14,710 nucleotides of DNA from HyVt-560 sp964577195 (GCA_964577195.1 CAZNYF010000069.1:1-14710), one strand, 5' to 3'. Shown: positions 1 to 8,179, counted from the first letter of the stretch. Notes: generated by a model from the sequence alone, not told the origin. Numbers and translations: made by a program.

Positions 1-78
1 CCTGTAATAGATAAAGATCGATACCCCTCAGCCGATAAGCTTTTTGAAGCCGCTAACCAAGCAGCAGATGATCAGTAA
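1..78 (+). CDS. Possible 3' end of an upstream gene (partial, unidentified)
   Basis: Frame 1 is open from the window edge to a TAA at 76-78 and encodes 25 residues ending in AANQAADDQ. The other two forward frames are closed by stops within the first dozen bases. The peptide is hydrophilic and could be a real C-terminus, but 25 open codons arise easily by chance and I recognise no family. The sigma-28 promoter of the flagellin gene lies inside this stretch, so the frame may be only the residue of a promoter region. Sequence left of the window would settle it. Confidence 0.3.
   Translation, partial: PVIDKDRYPSADKLFEAANQAADDQ
12..38 (+). promoter_or_regulatory. Sigma-28 (FliA) promoter of the flagellin gene
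   Basis: The -35 element TAAAGATC (12-19) and the -10 element GCCGATAA (31-38) are separated by exactly 11 bases. The enterobacterial FliA consensus is TAAAGTTT-N11-GCCGATAA, so the -10 box is a perfect match and the -35 box matches in 6 of 8 positions. Transcription would start near 45, giving a leader of about 70 bases before the flagellin ATG at 115. This predicts late-class expression of flagellin, after hook completion and export of the anti-sigma factor FlgM. Confidence 0.9.
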
Positions 79-114
79 CATAACGAGCAGAATCAACAAA
101 AAAAGGAAAATATT

Positions 115-951
115 ATGGCTCAGACTATTAATACTAATATGTTCTCGCTGAATGCTCAGCGAAACTTAAACAAATCTCAGGGCGCTATGGGAATGGCGAT
201 TCAGCGTTTGTCTTCTGGTCTTCGCATTAATAGCGCGAAAGATGATGCCGCTGGCATGGCTGTTGCAGAAGGAATGACCTCTAAAATTCGTGGCCTGAAT
301 GTTGCGGCACGAAACGCCAATGATGGTATTTCACTGGCTCAAACAGCAGAAGCTGCTTTGGGTGAAATCACCAACAACTTACAACGAATTCGCGAGCTGG
401 CAGTTCAATCGGCTAACGGTACATTGGGTAATGAAGAGCGTGGCTTTATCGATTCTGAAGTAGCCGAGCTAGGAAAAGAAATCGCGCGAATTATAGATGA
501 TACAGAATTCAACGGTTCTAAATTGTTTGGTGCTGGTGCCGATGTTAAAATTCAGGTTGGTGCAAATAAAGGTGAACAAATCACCATTACAACTACAGAC
601 TTGACCGATCTGAAAGCTGATGCACAGGCTTTTTCTGTAGCAACAACCGCTGATGCAGAAAAAATCATTGCCACAGGTTCTGCAACCAATGACAGTGTGT
701 CAAAAAGCTTAAATACAGTTATTTCTGCGCGCTCTACGATGGGTGCGACTCAAAACCGTTTTGAATCTGTTATTAGTAATATCAATAGCTATAAGGAAGG
801 CTTGCAAGCTGCTCGATCTAGAATTACCGATACCGACTACGCCGCTGAAACCGCAAACCTGGCTCGTAGCCAAGTGCTTCAGCAAGCCGGTATAGCCATG
901 GTTGCTCAAGCTAATCAAATTCCTCAAGGTGTATTGAGATTATTGGGTTAA
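115..951 (+). CDS. fliC: Flagellin (flagellar filament subunit)
   Basis: This 278-residue protein is the filament subunit, secreted through the flagellar type III apparatus and polymerised under the FliD cap. The N-terminal D0/D1 region (about 1-140) carries the signature RLSSGLRINSAKDDAAGMA (31-49) and LQRIRELAVQ (89-98), the stretch recognised by vertebrate TLR5 in enterobacterial flagellins. The C-terminal D1/D0 region (about 195-278) ends in the usual amphipathic helix QVLQQAGIAMVAQANQIPQG. Only about 55 residues separate the two conserved halves, so the outer D2/D3 domains are essentially absent and the filament surface should be plain. The ATG at 115 is preceded by AAGGA at 103-107. A sigma-28 promoter lies upstream and a hairpin terminator follows the stop, so the gene is probably transcribed mainly alone. 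Confidence 0.97.
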   Translation: MAQTINTNMFSLNAQRNLNKSQGAMGMAIQRLSSGLRINSAKDDAAGMAVAEGMTSKIRGLNVAARNANDGISLAQTAEAALGEITNNLQRIRELAVQSANGTLGNEERGFIDSEVAELGKEIARIIDDTEFNGSKLFGAGADVKIQVGANKGEQITITTTDLTDLKADAQAFSVATTADAEKIIATGSATNDSVSKSLNTVISARSTMGATQNRFESVISNINSYKEGLQAARSRITDTDYAAETANLARSQVLQQAGIAMVAQANQIPQGVLRLLG

Positions 952-965
952 ATTAGACATTTCAA

Positions 966-1000
966 AAACCCATTCCGAGAGTTTCTCTGGGAGTGGGTTT
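966..1000 (+). terminator. Hairpin terminator after flagellin
   Basis: AAACCCA (966-972) pairs with TGGGTTT (994-1000). Inside it TTCC (973-976) pairs with GGGA (989-992), and the GAGAG/CTCT segment extends the stem to a loop of about 3 bases. The stem begins 15 bases after the flagellin stop. The right arm ends in TTT, but no long uninterrupted T tract follows directly; a run of seven T appears at about 1019-1025. The hairpin probably ends or attenuates the abundant flagellin message and protects its 3' end, and some read-through into fliD remains possible. Confidence 0.8.
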
Positions 1001-1122
1001 CTACCTGTCAGAAATTAGTTTTTTTGAACCATGACCAAAAAGAATCAAAATATTTGCGGCATCGTTCTTTTCAATTTAGTAGTAAACAGCTAATACTAAA
1101 CACCATAATATAGAACATAAAA

Positions 1123-1137
1123 TGAGCTTAAAGCTCA
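1123..1137. repeat. 15-bp palindrome in the fliD leader
   Basis: TGAGCTT (1123-1129) and AAGCTCA (1131-1137) are perfect reverse complements around a single A at 1130, ending 8 bases before the fliD ribosome binding site (AGGAG, 1146-1150). It could be a protein-binding operator. As an RNA hairpin it would need some stem bases to form the loop. No convincing sigma-28, sigma-54 or sigma-70 promoter was found by eye between the flagellin terminator and fliD. Its role is unknown. Confidence 0.45.
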
Positions 1138-1158
1138 CGAATTTCAGGAGATAGTACA

Positions 1159-2436
1159 ATGGCAGCCATTGGTGGTTCAGGTCTGGATGTTCAAGGAATA
1201 GTCGGCCAATTAATGAACATAGAACGCGCACCTCTACGCGCAATTGATCGAAAAATAGATGAACAAGAAGATAAAATCAGTGCACTTGGCCGATTAACCA
1301 GTACCTTGGCTGACTTAAAATCATCTGCCAAAAAACTCCAAAACACATCAGAGCTACAGATATTCAAAGCTGAATCCAGCAATGAAGACATTTTAACCGC
1401 GTCTGCATCCTCCCTGGAAGTAGAAGAAAATCACTCAATCGTCGTTGAAGAGCTGGCAACCAGACATCGAATTGCGTCACAAACAGTTTATGCAGAATCT
1501 ACAGATTCAGTCGGCGTAGGCAGTTACACTTTTTCTACCGATGGAAAAAAATTCGAAATCACACTGGAAGAAGGTGAATCATCATTAAACGACTTAAGTA
1601 ATGCCATTAACAGAGCATCAGACAACAGCGGAATCAACGCTTCCGTCATAAAAGTCGACGACGGTTATCGTTTGGTTTTGTCATCACGTGAGTCTGGAAG
1701 TGATAACACCATCGTTGCTACTGGTGAATGGGAGCAATTATCAGAAGCTAAAGATGCAACCATTCAGGTTAATGGCTTAACCATTCATCCCTCAAGCAAT
1801 ACTATTTCAGATGTCATACCTGGCGTAACACTAACGTTGAAATCAATTGGTACTGTTAACCTGAGTACCGGTGCTGACAAAGATAAAATTATTGAAGCAT
1901 TTGAGGACTTTGCTGAAAGATACAACAACGTTCAAAGCACGCTCAAACAAGTCAATAGTGGAGACTTAAGAGGTGAGAGCCTATCTGTCTCCATCGACAC
2001 TGCCGTCAGAAATAATTTCTTTAAATCCTTCGAAAATTCAGAGGGTATTTCTAAGAATGCTTTTGACTTTGGATTTACGTTTGATAAAGATGGCAAGCTA
2101 AGCGTTGATAAAAACCGAATTAAAGACGCTGTTGATAATGACCTTTATGGGATGCTCAGCTTTCTCTCTGATAAAAGCAGTTTTGCGAACACCATGGTTG
2201 ATTCTATCGAGGCACTCACTAAGTCTGGCGGCGTACTCGATAGCAGAAAAAAGTCCTTTGATAGCGCAGTATCCCGATTCGAGTCTCGAGCAGAAAGACT
2301 TGAAAACCGTCTTGAGCGCGTCAACGAAAGACTACTACAAACATATTCACAACTCGACAGATTGGTAACGCAATCCAGCAGCACCAGCAATGCCATTATT
2401 CAGTCACTCAGTGCATTAAATACACGAAATAATTAA
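1159..2436 (+). CDS. fliD: Flagellar filament cap protein FliD (HAP2)
   Basis: FliD forms the cap at the distal filament end and guides insertion of exported flagellin; in several bacteria it also acts as an adhesin. The 425 residues are near the short end of the family range (about 440-470 is common). The FliD N-terminal domain starts at once with GSGLDVQGIVGQLMNIERAPL (about 6-26), followed by a heptad-rich helix (about 27-62). The middle is a beta-rich variable region. The C-terminal domain ends in a long coiled coil (about 355-425) with the usual arrangement FESRAERLENRLERVNERL then a Q/S/T-rich helix. The ATG follows AGGAG with 8 bases of spacing. fliS begins 23 bases after the stop, so fliD, fliS and fliT form one transcription unit. 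Confidence 0.96.
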   Translation: MAAIGGSGLDVQGIVGQLMNIERAPLRAIDRKIDEQEDKISALGRLTSTLADLKSSAKKLQNTSELQIFKAESSNEDILTASASSLEVEENHSIVVEELATRHRIASQTVYAESTDSVGVGSYTFSTDGKKFEITLEEGESSLNDLSNAINRASDNSGINASVIKVDDGYRLVLSSRESGSDNTIVATGEWEQLSEAKDATIQVNGLTIHPSSNTISDVIPGVTLTLKSIGTVNLSTGADKDKIIEAFEDFAERYNNVQSTLKQVNSGDLRGESLSVSIDTAVRNNFFKSFENSEGISKNAFDFGFTFDKDGKLSVDKNRIKDAVDNDLYGMLSFLSDKSSFANTMVDSIEALTKSGGVLDSRKKSFDSAVSRFESRAERLENRLERVNERLLQTYSQLDRLVTQSSSTSNAIIQSLSALNTRNN

Positions 2437-2459
2437 TCAAAGAAAAAGGACTTAAGTTT

Positions 2460-2879
2460 ATGTTTACTGAATCTAACGCCGCTGCGGCATATCAAAATAT
2501 CGGCAGGAATAGCTGCATTGAAGATGCCTCGCCACACAAACTGGTTGAAATGTTATTTTCTGGCGCTATCGATAGAATTTCTCAGGCAAAAGGATTTATC
2601 GAACGTGGCGAAATTAAAAGCAAAGGCATTGCCATTGGCAAAGCACTTTCGATTATAGAAGAGTTACGCCGTACGCTTGACATGGAAAAAGGTGGTGAAG
2701 TTGCTGAAAACCTGCATGACTTATACATGTACATCAAGGAAAGACTAGTGACAGCAAACTTAAAGACCGACGTTGACATACTCAATGAGTGTCAACAATT
2801 GATCGGCCAAATAAATGATGGCTGGAGACACATGTCCAGTGATATAAAAAACAAACCTCAGATGCCTAATGAACATTAA
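2460..2879 (+). CDS. fliS: Flagellin-specific chaperone FliS
   Basis: FliS is the cytoplasmic chaperone that binds the C-terminal D0 helix of flagellin, prevents premature polymerisation and hands the subunit to the export gate. The 139-residue protein matches the family in length and pattern. It begins with the Ala/Tyr-rich segment AAAAYQNIGR, followed by the family hallmark SPHKLVEMLFSGAIDRISQAK (about 24-44). A helical bundle then ends in YMYIKERLVTANLKTDVDIL and a GWRHM segment. AAGGA at 2446-2450 precedes the ATG. The 3' end overlaps the start of fliT by 11 bases in another frame, which suggests translational coupling. Confidence 0.95.
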   Translation: MFTESNAAAAYQNIGRNSCIEDASPHKLVEMLFSGAIDRISQAKGFIERGEIKSKGIAIGKALSIIEELRRTLDMEKGGEVAENLHDLYMYIKERLVTANLKTDVDILNECQQLIGQINDGWRHMSSDIKNKPQMPNEH

Positions 2880-3180
2880 TCTCACCATTACCGGGCTGGA
2901 AAAATCCTGTGAAGATTTAATTACTGCAGTATCCAATCAAGACTGGGCGCTGGTAGAAGACCTTGATAAAACACGCTTGGATTTAATTATTCATCTCGCA
3001 GAAATTAAACAGGACAAGCTCACTACTGAGCTGGAAGACTGTATTAATCATATTCTTGAACTGGATAAACAGATCCAAAAAGATATTATGAAAGCCTGGA
3101 ATCAAGCAAGATCTGAATTGCTGTCGATACAACAATCTCGGCCTGCAATTGAAATGTATCAACAAAAACTGGTGAATTAA
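2869..3180 (+). CDS. fliT: FliT-like flagellar export chaperone
   Basis: This 103-residue, all-helical, acidic protein has little sequence signature, but its size, helical pattern and place directly after fliS fit FliT. FliT is the cytoplasmic chaperone for the cap protein FliD; in enterobacteria it also restrains the FlhD4C2 master regulator. The ATG lies inside the end of fliS (ATGAACATTAA junction), so translation is probably coupled. The helices at about 10-25, 28-50, 52-75 and 77-100 would give the expected bundle. The stop codon (3178-3180) overlaps the likely stop of the degenerate nuoM-like relic on the opposite strand. Assignment rests on context more than on motifs. Confidence 0.8.
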   Translation: MNINLTITGLEKSCEDLITAVSNQDWALVEDLDKTRLDLIIHLAEIKQDKLTTELEDCINHILELDKQIQKDIMKAWNQARSELLSIQQSRPAIEMYQQKLVN

Positions 3181-3872
3181 CGCAGCGGTTTCAGTCGCGC
3201 GATCCAATCCTGGCTAGACTGCTGAATTAAATCGAGTACGGTCCAGGGATATAAGCCCCGAAAGATCATCAGCACGGCGAAGACAAAAACACAATCAGTT
3301 CGTGGCGGCGCAGGTCAACAGCTTCTGCAGCTACTCGGTTGGCACTTGTCCAAAAAATGCTTTGCGATAAAGCTTTAGAAAATACGCAGCGCCTAGTACC
3401 AACCAGGTAGAGCCGCAATAGCCGCTCCCATATGCGTTTTAAAAACATAAATTAAAACTAGCTACTCAGCCGGAAAACTGCTGGTACCGGGAATCCCTAT
3501 CGCGGCGATGGCCGAAAAGAAAAAAGAACGCGGCCAACAAAGGCATACTTTTAGCAGTCCACCGAGGCTAATCACATCAGTCGATCCTACTCGGCTATGG
3601 AGAAAACCGGTCAGAAAATAAAAGCCACTGGCAATAATGCTGAAATTTAGCAATTGGAATGTGGCGCCCTGTATACCTTGGATATTGAGTGACGCAATAC
3701 CCAGTACAACAAAACCAATATGACTGATACTGAAACACGCAAGCATCCGTCTAAAATTCGTTTGCGCCCGCGCCAGTACTGCGCCATAAATAATTCCGAT
3801 CACACCGAGACCGGTAAGTAGCCAAACGTGTTTCTGCGATGCAGCCGGGGAGTCAGCGATTGTAAAAATCAA
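3177..3872 (-). pseudogene. Degenerate nuoM-like (complex I subunit 4 family) C-terminal fragment
   Basis: On the minus strand, 3872-3465 reads continuously as a proton-antiporter membrane subunit of the NuoM type: LGVIGIIYGAVLARAQTNFRRML, SISHIGFVVLGIASLNIQGIQG, then GIPGTSSFPAE. A TAG at 3462-3464 interrupts it right after PAE. The homology then goes on in shifted frames: LVLIYVFKTHMGAAIAAL, next VLGAAYFLKLYRKAFFG in another frame (shift near 3405-3415), then AVDLRRHELIVFL, then VLMIFRGLYPWTVLDLIQQ and a final KPLR before TAA at 3177-3179. At least one nonsense codon, a further in-frame TAG and about three frameshifts make it non-functional. The N-terminal half is absent: upstream of 3872 the frame stays open to 3917, but I see no homology. 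It is tail-to-tail with fliT. Other Proton_antipo_M members are possible parents, but NuoM fits best. Confidence 0.85.
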
Positions 3873-3989
3873 ATTATCCCGACCCTTAGGGCAGATAGTC
3901 TCCAGTGTTACTGTTTAATTAGAAGCACCTCTAAAAAAACGAGTTTTTCAGCCTGGCTGCACACCTTTGAACCTATCCTAGCAATACTC
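3873..3989. other. Short non-coding gap between the nuoM-like relic and the glycosyltransferase
   Basis: No gene is visible. The stretch presumably holds further decayed sequence of the relic or the 3' untranslated region of the glycosyltransferase. On the minus strand, CTGAAAAA (around 3945-3952) faces a run of T, making a weak AT-rich hairpin that could act as a poor terminator for the glycosyltransferase. I would not rely on it. Confidence 0.4.
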
Positions 3990-5294
3990 TTATTTTGAAT
4001 TCCAGGCAAGCACTTCCATGCTGGAATATACAGGCTTCAGGTTCTCAGTGAGCATTAGCTTATAAATAGACAACATGTGGTCAATCTTCTTTTCCCAGTC
4101 AAATTTCTCTTGGGCACGTTGCCGACCAGCAATCCCCATGAGTTCACACAGCTCTGGGTCATTCGCTAGCTTGAGCATTGCTTGCGCAAAGCCATTAACA
4201 AAACCCTGCCTGGAATCAGGCTCAACAAGAATTCCGCATTCATCAGTAATATAGTCGGTGGGGCCACCCCATTTAGTTGCTATTACCGGGCGAGCCGAAC
4301 ACATGGCTTCCAGCACAACAGCACCGCCACATTCATAAAGGCTGGGTAATACAAGTGCCGTTGCTTTATTGAGCTCTTGTGCACATCGCTTTTGATCTTG
4401 AAATCCAAGAAATGAGATAGAGCTTGATACTCCCAATTCATCAGCCCTCACTCCCAACCTCTCACGCTCTTCCCCGTCGCCGATAATGCACAGCTCAACA
4501 GCACGTGTTTGATTAACAATTGAAATAGATTCCAGCAGAAGGTCTACCGCCTTCCAGTCAACTAAACGGCCAATAAAAACAAACCGTGGAACCAAACGGC
4601 GGTTGCGTTGTTTTTGTGAGGGGGGTTTCCAAATCGAAGTATCAACACCATTCTCCACAAGTTTTATTACGTTGCTAGTCACCGTTGTTGGTAGAGAATT
4701 GTAGGTTCGTTGGTTGGCAACGAGTAATACACTGGCTTTTCGCTTCCCCGGCAAAATCAAATTGAAAAGATTTGCAGAATATCGAAATAGTGAAAATAAT
4801 AATTTTTCAAATCTACTTTCTTCTCTGGATAATCCTGGCGGATAAGTCATACCCCCGTTCATAGGGCCGATAATAACTTTAGCTCCAACGTTATAAATCA
4901 TAGAAGCCAGCTTTGGAGATACCGGGTTTGGTTGATGCACTATGTCGATACCATTTTGCCTGACCAACCGAGTAACCAGTTTCTTTTGCCTGAATTGATT
5001 AATAAGGTCAATTGGATAGGAGACCAGAAATGAACTCATTCGACGTGGCAGGCGGTTTCCCAGCAGACTCCAATACCATCTCTGGATTGGCAGGTCTTTT
5101 AAAAACACCATTCTGTTAAATTCGTTTGGAAACACAGACTCCAGTTCCTCACGAACACGTTCGTGAGTGATCAGGAAAACGTCTATGTTGCGCTTTCGCA
5201 TCACTCTAAAAATATGGTAGGGAATTATGGCTTCACCACCCATCCTTAGAGAGACACTGTCGGCTACTATCACAACTTTTGGTGTCTTAATCAT
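3990..5294 (-). CDS. Glycosyltransferase family 4 (GT-B fold)
   Basis: This 434-residue enzyme would transfer a sugar from a nucleotide-sugar donor to an unknown acceptor, in the cytoplasm or at the inner membrane face. The N-terminal Rossmann half starts with KVVIVADSVSLRMGGEA (6-22), giving the usual glycine-rich acceptor loop. IVHQPNPVSP (118-127) and GPMNGGMTYPPG (143-154) follow. The C-terminal donor half has ENGVDTSIW (214-222), FVFIGRLVDWKAVDLLLES (238-256), IIGDGEERERL (270-280) and the GT4 E-x7-E motif ECGGAVVLE (321-329), then GGPTDYI. There is no signal peptide or clear membrane span. The start ATG is preceded by a weak AAGG about 9 bases upstream. No transporter, polymerase or sugar-nucleotide gene adjoins it, so the product (exopolysaccharide, O-antigen or flagellin glycan) cannot be told from context. 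Confidence 0.9.
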   Translation of the reverse strand: MIKTPKVVIVADSVSLRMGGEAIIPYHIFRVMRKRNIDVFLITHERVREELESVFPNEFNRMVFLKDLPIQRWYWSLLGNRLPRRMSSFLVSYPIDLINQFRQKKLVTRLVRQNGIDIVHQPNPVSPKLASMIYNVGAKVIIGPMNGGMTYPPGLSREESRFEKLLFSLFRYSANLFNLILPGKRKASVLLVANQRTYNSLPTTVTSNVIKLVENGVDTSIWKPPSQKQRNRRLVPRFVFIGRLVDWKAVDLLLESISIVNQTRAVELCIIGDGEERERLGVRADELGVSSSISFLGFQDQKRCAQELNKATALVLPSLYECGGAVVLEAMCSARPVIATKWGGPTDYITDECGILVEPDSRQGFVNGFAQAMLKLANDPELCELMGIAGRQRAQEKFDWEKKIDHMLSIYKLMLTENLKPVYSSMEVLAWNSK

Positions 5295-5536
5295 TTCAGG
5301 CCTTATTATTATAATTCTGGGCTTATGGTATTTAACCTATTTTATTGGCTACCACTACGATCGACAAACCGATCCATCACAAAACAGAGTAATTCATGGG
5401 TTAGCTCTCTACCTGGGTAGACCTCTCGCACCTGTGGATAACAGGTAACTACTGAATGGTTAGCGCAGAGATGGCGGATTTCAGGGGGTGGTCTGAGCCG
5501 TTACCCCAACAATATTCACAGGCTGAGTAGTTACAA
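5295..5536. other. Intergenic region between glnD and the glycosyltransferase
   Basis: These 242 bases separate glnD (upstream on the minus strand) from the glycosyltransferase. A small inverted repeat, ACCTGT (5430-5435) and ACAGGT (5441-5446) around GGATA, lies about 90 bases after the glnD stop and could be a weak regulatory hairpin. No T tract follows. A forward frame is open across 5295-5448 with a hydrophobic stretch, but its only ATG lies inside the glycosyltransferase on the other strand and it has no ribosome binding site, so I do not call it a gene. No clear promoter was identified. Confidence 0.5.
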
Positions 5537-8179
5537 CTAATCACCACGATAATTTAGTGTCTCAAGCAACGATTTACGTAGTATTTGTTGCTGGTCGTGG
5601 TTGAGCTGTACTGCTGATCCGGTTTGGATGTGAAGCACGTCTTCTGCGCGCTCACTTACGGTGGCGATGAAGGCATGGCGGACATTGATGTTTGCTTCGG
5701 CGAGAACCCTAACGATATCGACTAGTAAGCCGGGTCTATCTGCGGCAGATATTTGTAGCTCGGTAAATTCTTTATTTTCGAGGTTGGCAAATTTTATTTC
5801 GGCCTGGGTATCGAAGGATTTAAGCTGGCTGGATCCAAACTGGAATTGTGCGACCTTTACATCGGAAGAATTCAAAATTGTGGTTTGCAGATGGTCGGTC
5901 ATTCTTTGTAAATCAGATTTTTCCTGGCTAGGATTTCCGTCTTGATCCAGTACGTAAAAAATCTGTAGGGCCATATTGGAACGGGTGGTAAAAATTTCTG
6001 CGCCAAGGATGTTTAACCCAAGCCGCGCAATTTCATTCGATACTTTCCAGAAAAGATGCGGATGATCAGCAGTGTAATTAAGGATTTCGGTAGCACCACG
6101 CTTAGTCGAATTCCGAATGGAAACAACCACCGAATCGGACGATTCAATGCTCAACATTTTTTCAGTTTGCCAAACAATGGATTCGGAATCTTGCTTCTGA
6201 AAATAATCGGTATCCAGCGTTTCCCATAAATCCAGCACTGCCTGCTCTTTATTGCCTTTTTGCAGCAGTGCCTCTAGCGCAAGACTACTGGTGTCCAACA
6301 GATTTTCGGCTCCCGACAATTCAGCATTAGTGGCCTCCAATGTCTCCAGAGACGCTCTATGCAGCCGCGCCAGCAAACTTGATTTCCAATCATTCCAGAC
6401 TTCGTTACTGGTTCCCCGCATATCACTAACAGTTAATAAATAAAGATAATTTAACCGCTCAACGGTTTTTACTTTAGCGAGAAATTCATGAATTACATCG
6501 GGATCAGAAACATCTTTTCGTTGCGACACAGTTGACATAGTTAAATGCTCGCTCACCAACCAGCAAATTAATTGGGTATCTGTTTCACTAAGCCCATGAC
6601 GCTCACAGAACCGAGTCGCATCAACCACACCTAATTCAGAATGATTACCACCTCTACCTTTGGCAATATCATGATAAAGGCAGCCGATATACAGTAATAC
6701 AGGATCCCTTAGCTGAGAAAATATTTTACTGCAACGCGGAATTTCGTCTGCATATTTTTCGACGGATAAGCGACGCGCGTAACGCATGACCATAATAGTA
6801 TGCTCATCGACTGTATAAGCATGATAAAGATCAAATTGCATCAACCCAACTACCGCACCAAACTCCGGCAAATACGCTGCCAAAACACCATATGTGCTCA
6901 TGCGTTTAAATTCATGATAAACGCCTGTTGGCTGACCAAGAATTTGCATAAACAATTTCTGACAACGCGGATCATTACGAAATTCGTCGTCAATTAAATG
7001 CAGATGTGAACGTACCGCCCGAATAGTCGTTGCACGCACGCCGACCAGATTTGGGTTTTGCTGCAAGAGTAAAAAAAGCTCGAGTAATGCGGGTGGATAG
7101 TTTTCTATTACTGACGGATTTTTAATTTCCAGATAGCCACTACGACTCTGAAACCTTTCATTTAATTCAATCGGTTGAGAGAGAATATTTTTAAGCGTGA
7201 TTTGTTCTTCAAACAATTGTAGCAACATTTCATTGAGTCTTTGAATCTCGGTTGCACCGCGAAAATACTGCTTCATAAATTGCTCTACAGCAAGATTACC
7301 TGTGGTGTCGTTATAACCAAATGCTGCCGCTGCAGTTTTTTGATGCTGTAATAAAAGTCGATCCTCTTTACGTCCTACCAGTCGATGCAGACAAAACCTG
7401 AGTCGCCAAAGAAAGTCTCGTGCGGAATTTAAAATCTCGAATTCTTCTTCAGTAAGAAAATCAACACCGATTAAATCTTGTAGTGTTTGCACACCAAAAT
7501 GACGCGCGACAATCCAAGAGATAATTTGCGTATCTCGCAAACCACCAGGACTTTCTTTTAAATTGGGTTCGATGCGATAAGCGGTATCTCCAAAACGTGA
7601 ATGTCGTTGCTGCTGCTCTTTAAGTTTCGCTTTGAAAAAATCGTGACTCGGCCAGAAATCAGGGGCGTTAATAGCGACTTCAAATTGATCGTAAAGGTTT
7701 TCTGACCCTGCCAATAATCGCGATTCAAAATAGGTAGTGGCTATCGTTAGATCGCGCGCGCCTTCCTCCACGCAAGACTCGATACTACGAACGCTGTTAC
7801 CAAGATCCAGCTTCATATCCCAAAGGAAGGTAAAAAACTCACCAATCTTTTCACCCAGCTGATCTTCCGCATTTGGCTCAAGCAGCACTAAAATATCTAT
7901 ATCAGAACCGGGATGCAGAGCTTCTCTGCCGTAACCACCAACAGCCAATAAAGTACAACTCTCGTGGGCGGGTAGAAAATGCGCCCAGGCGCGTCGAATT
8001 AATTTATCAGTGGCATGCGTGAGCGTCTCGATGAGCGTTCTAATAGGACGATTATCGTCAAACCAAATATCTAACTCAGCTTGCATTTCATCGAGTGCAT
8101 CGCGGAAATTTTTAGGGTTAACTTCAAGGCCTTCGACGGAGGTTAGCCATTGATCGTAGAATTTGGTGGTAGATGTCAT
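5537..8179 (-). CDS. glnD: Bifunctional PII uridylyltransferase / uridylyl-removing enzyme GlnD
   Basis: GlnD senses glutamine. When it is scarce, GlnD uridylylates the PII proteins (GlnB/GlnK), and when it is plentiful it removes UMP, thereby steering glutamine synthetase adenylylation and NtrBC. The 880-residue length is normal. The nucleotidyltransferase motif GGYGREALHPGSDID (81-95) has both metal-binding aspartates. The HD hydrolase domain follows, with YTVDEHT (His about 460) and HDIAKGRGGNHSELG (His503-Asp504). Two C-terminal ACT domains start near 680 (HPHLFWKVSNEIARLGLNI) and 800 (AADRPGLLVDIVRVLAEANI). All catalytic landmarks are intact. The gene starts 90 bases after map, with no obvious Shine-Dalgarno sequence and a 10-bp palindrome GCTACGTAGC (8236-8245) in between. 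The two are probably cotranscribed, an arrangement familiar in gammaproteobacteria. Confidence 0.97.
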   Translation of the reverse strand: MTSTTKFYDQWLTSVEGLEVNPKNFRDALDEMQAELDIWFDDNRPIRTLIETLTHATDKLIRRAWAHFLPAHESCTLLAVGGYGREALHPGSDIDILVLLEPNAEDQLGEKIGEFFTFLWDMKLDLGNSVRSIESCVEEGARDLTIATTYFESRLLAGSENLYDQFEVAINAPDFWPSHDFFKAKLKEQQQRHSRFGDTAYRIEPNLKESPGGLRDTQIISWIVARHFGVQTLQDLIGVDFLTEEEFEILNSARDFLWRLRFCLHRLVGRKEDRLLLQHQKTAAAAFGYNDTTGNLAVEQFMKQYFRGATEIQRLNEMLLQLFEEQITLKNILSQPIELNERFQSRSGYLEIKNPSVIENYPPALLELFLLLQQNPNLVGVRATTIRAVRSHLHLIDDEFRNDPRCQKLFMQILGQPTGVYHEFKRMSTYGVLAAYLPEFGAVVGLMQFDLYHAYTVDEHTIMVMRYARRLSVEKYADEIPRCSKIFSQLRDPVLLYIGCLYHDIAKGRGGNHSELGVVDATRFCERHGLSETDTQLICWLVSEHLTMSTVSQRKDVSDPDVIHEFLAKVKTVERLNYLYLLTVSDMRGTSNEVWNDWKSSLLARLHRASLETLEATNAELSGAENLLDTSSLALEALLQKGNKEQAVLDLWETLDTDYFQKQDSESIVWQTEKMLSIESSDSVVVSIRNSTKRGATEILNYTADHPHLFWKVSNEIARLGLNILGAEIFTTRSNMALQIFYVLDQDGNPSQEKSDLQRMTDHLQTTILNSSDVKVAQFQFGSSQLKSFDTQAEIKFANLENKEFTELQISAADRPGLLVDIVRVLAEANINVRHAFIATVSERAEDVLHIQTGSAVQLNHDQQQILRKSLLETLNYRGD

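Noticed and set aside
2105..2368. Second forward frame inside fliD, 87 codons
   Set aside because: It is a shadow of the FliD C-terminal coding region, with an unconvincing composition and no start signal.
5227..5448. Forward 73-codon open frame with a hydrophobic stretch
   Set aside because: Its only ATG lies inside the glycosyltransferase gene on the other strand, it has no ribosome binding site, and I recognise no family. It might be a remnant, but this cannot be supported.
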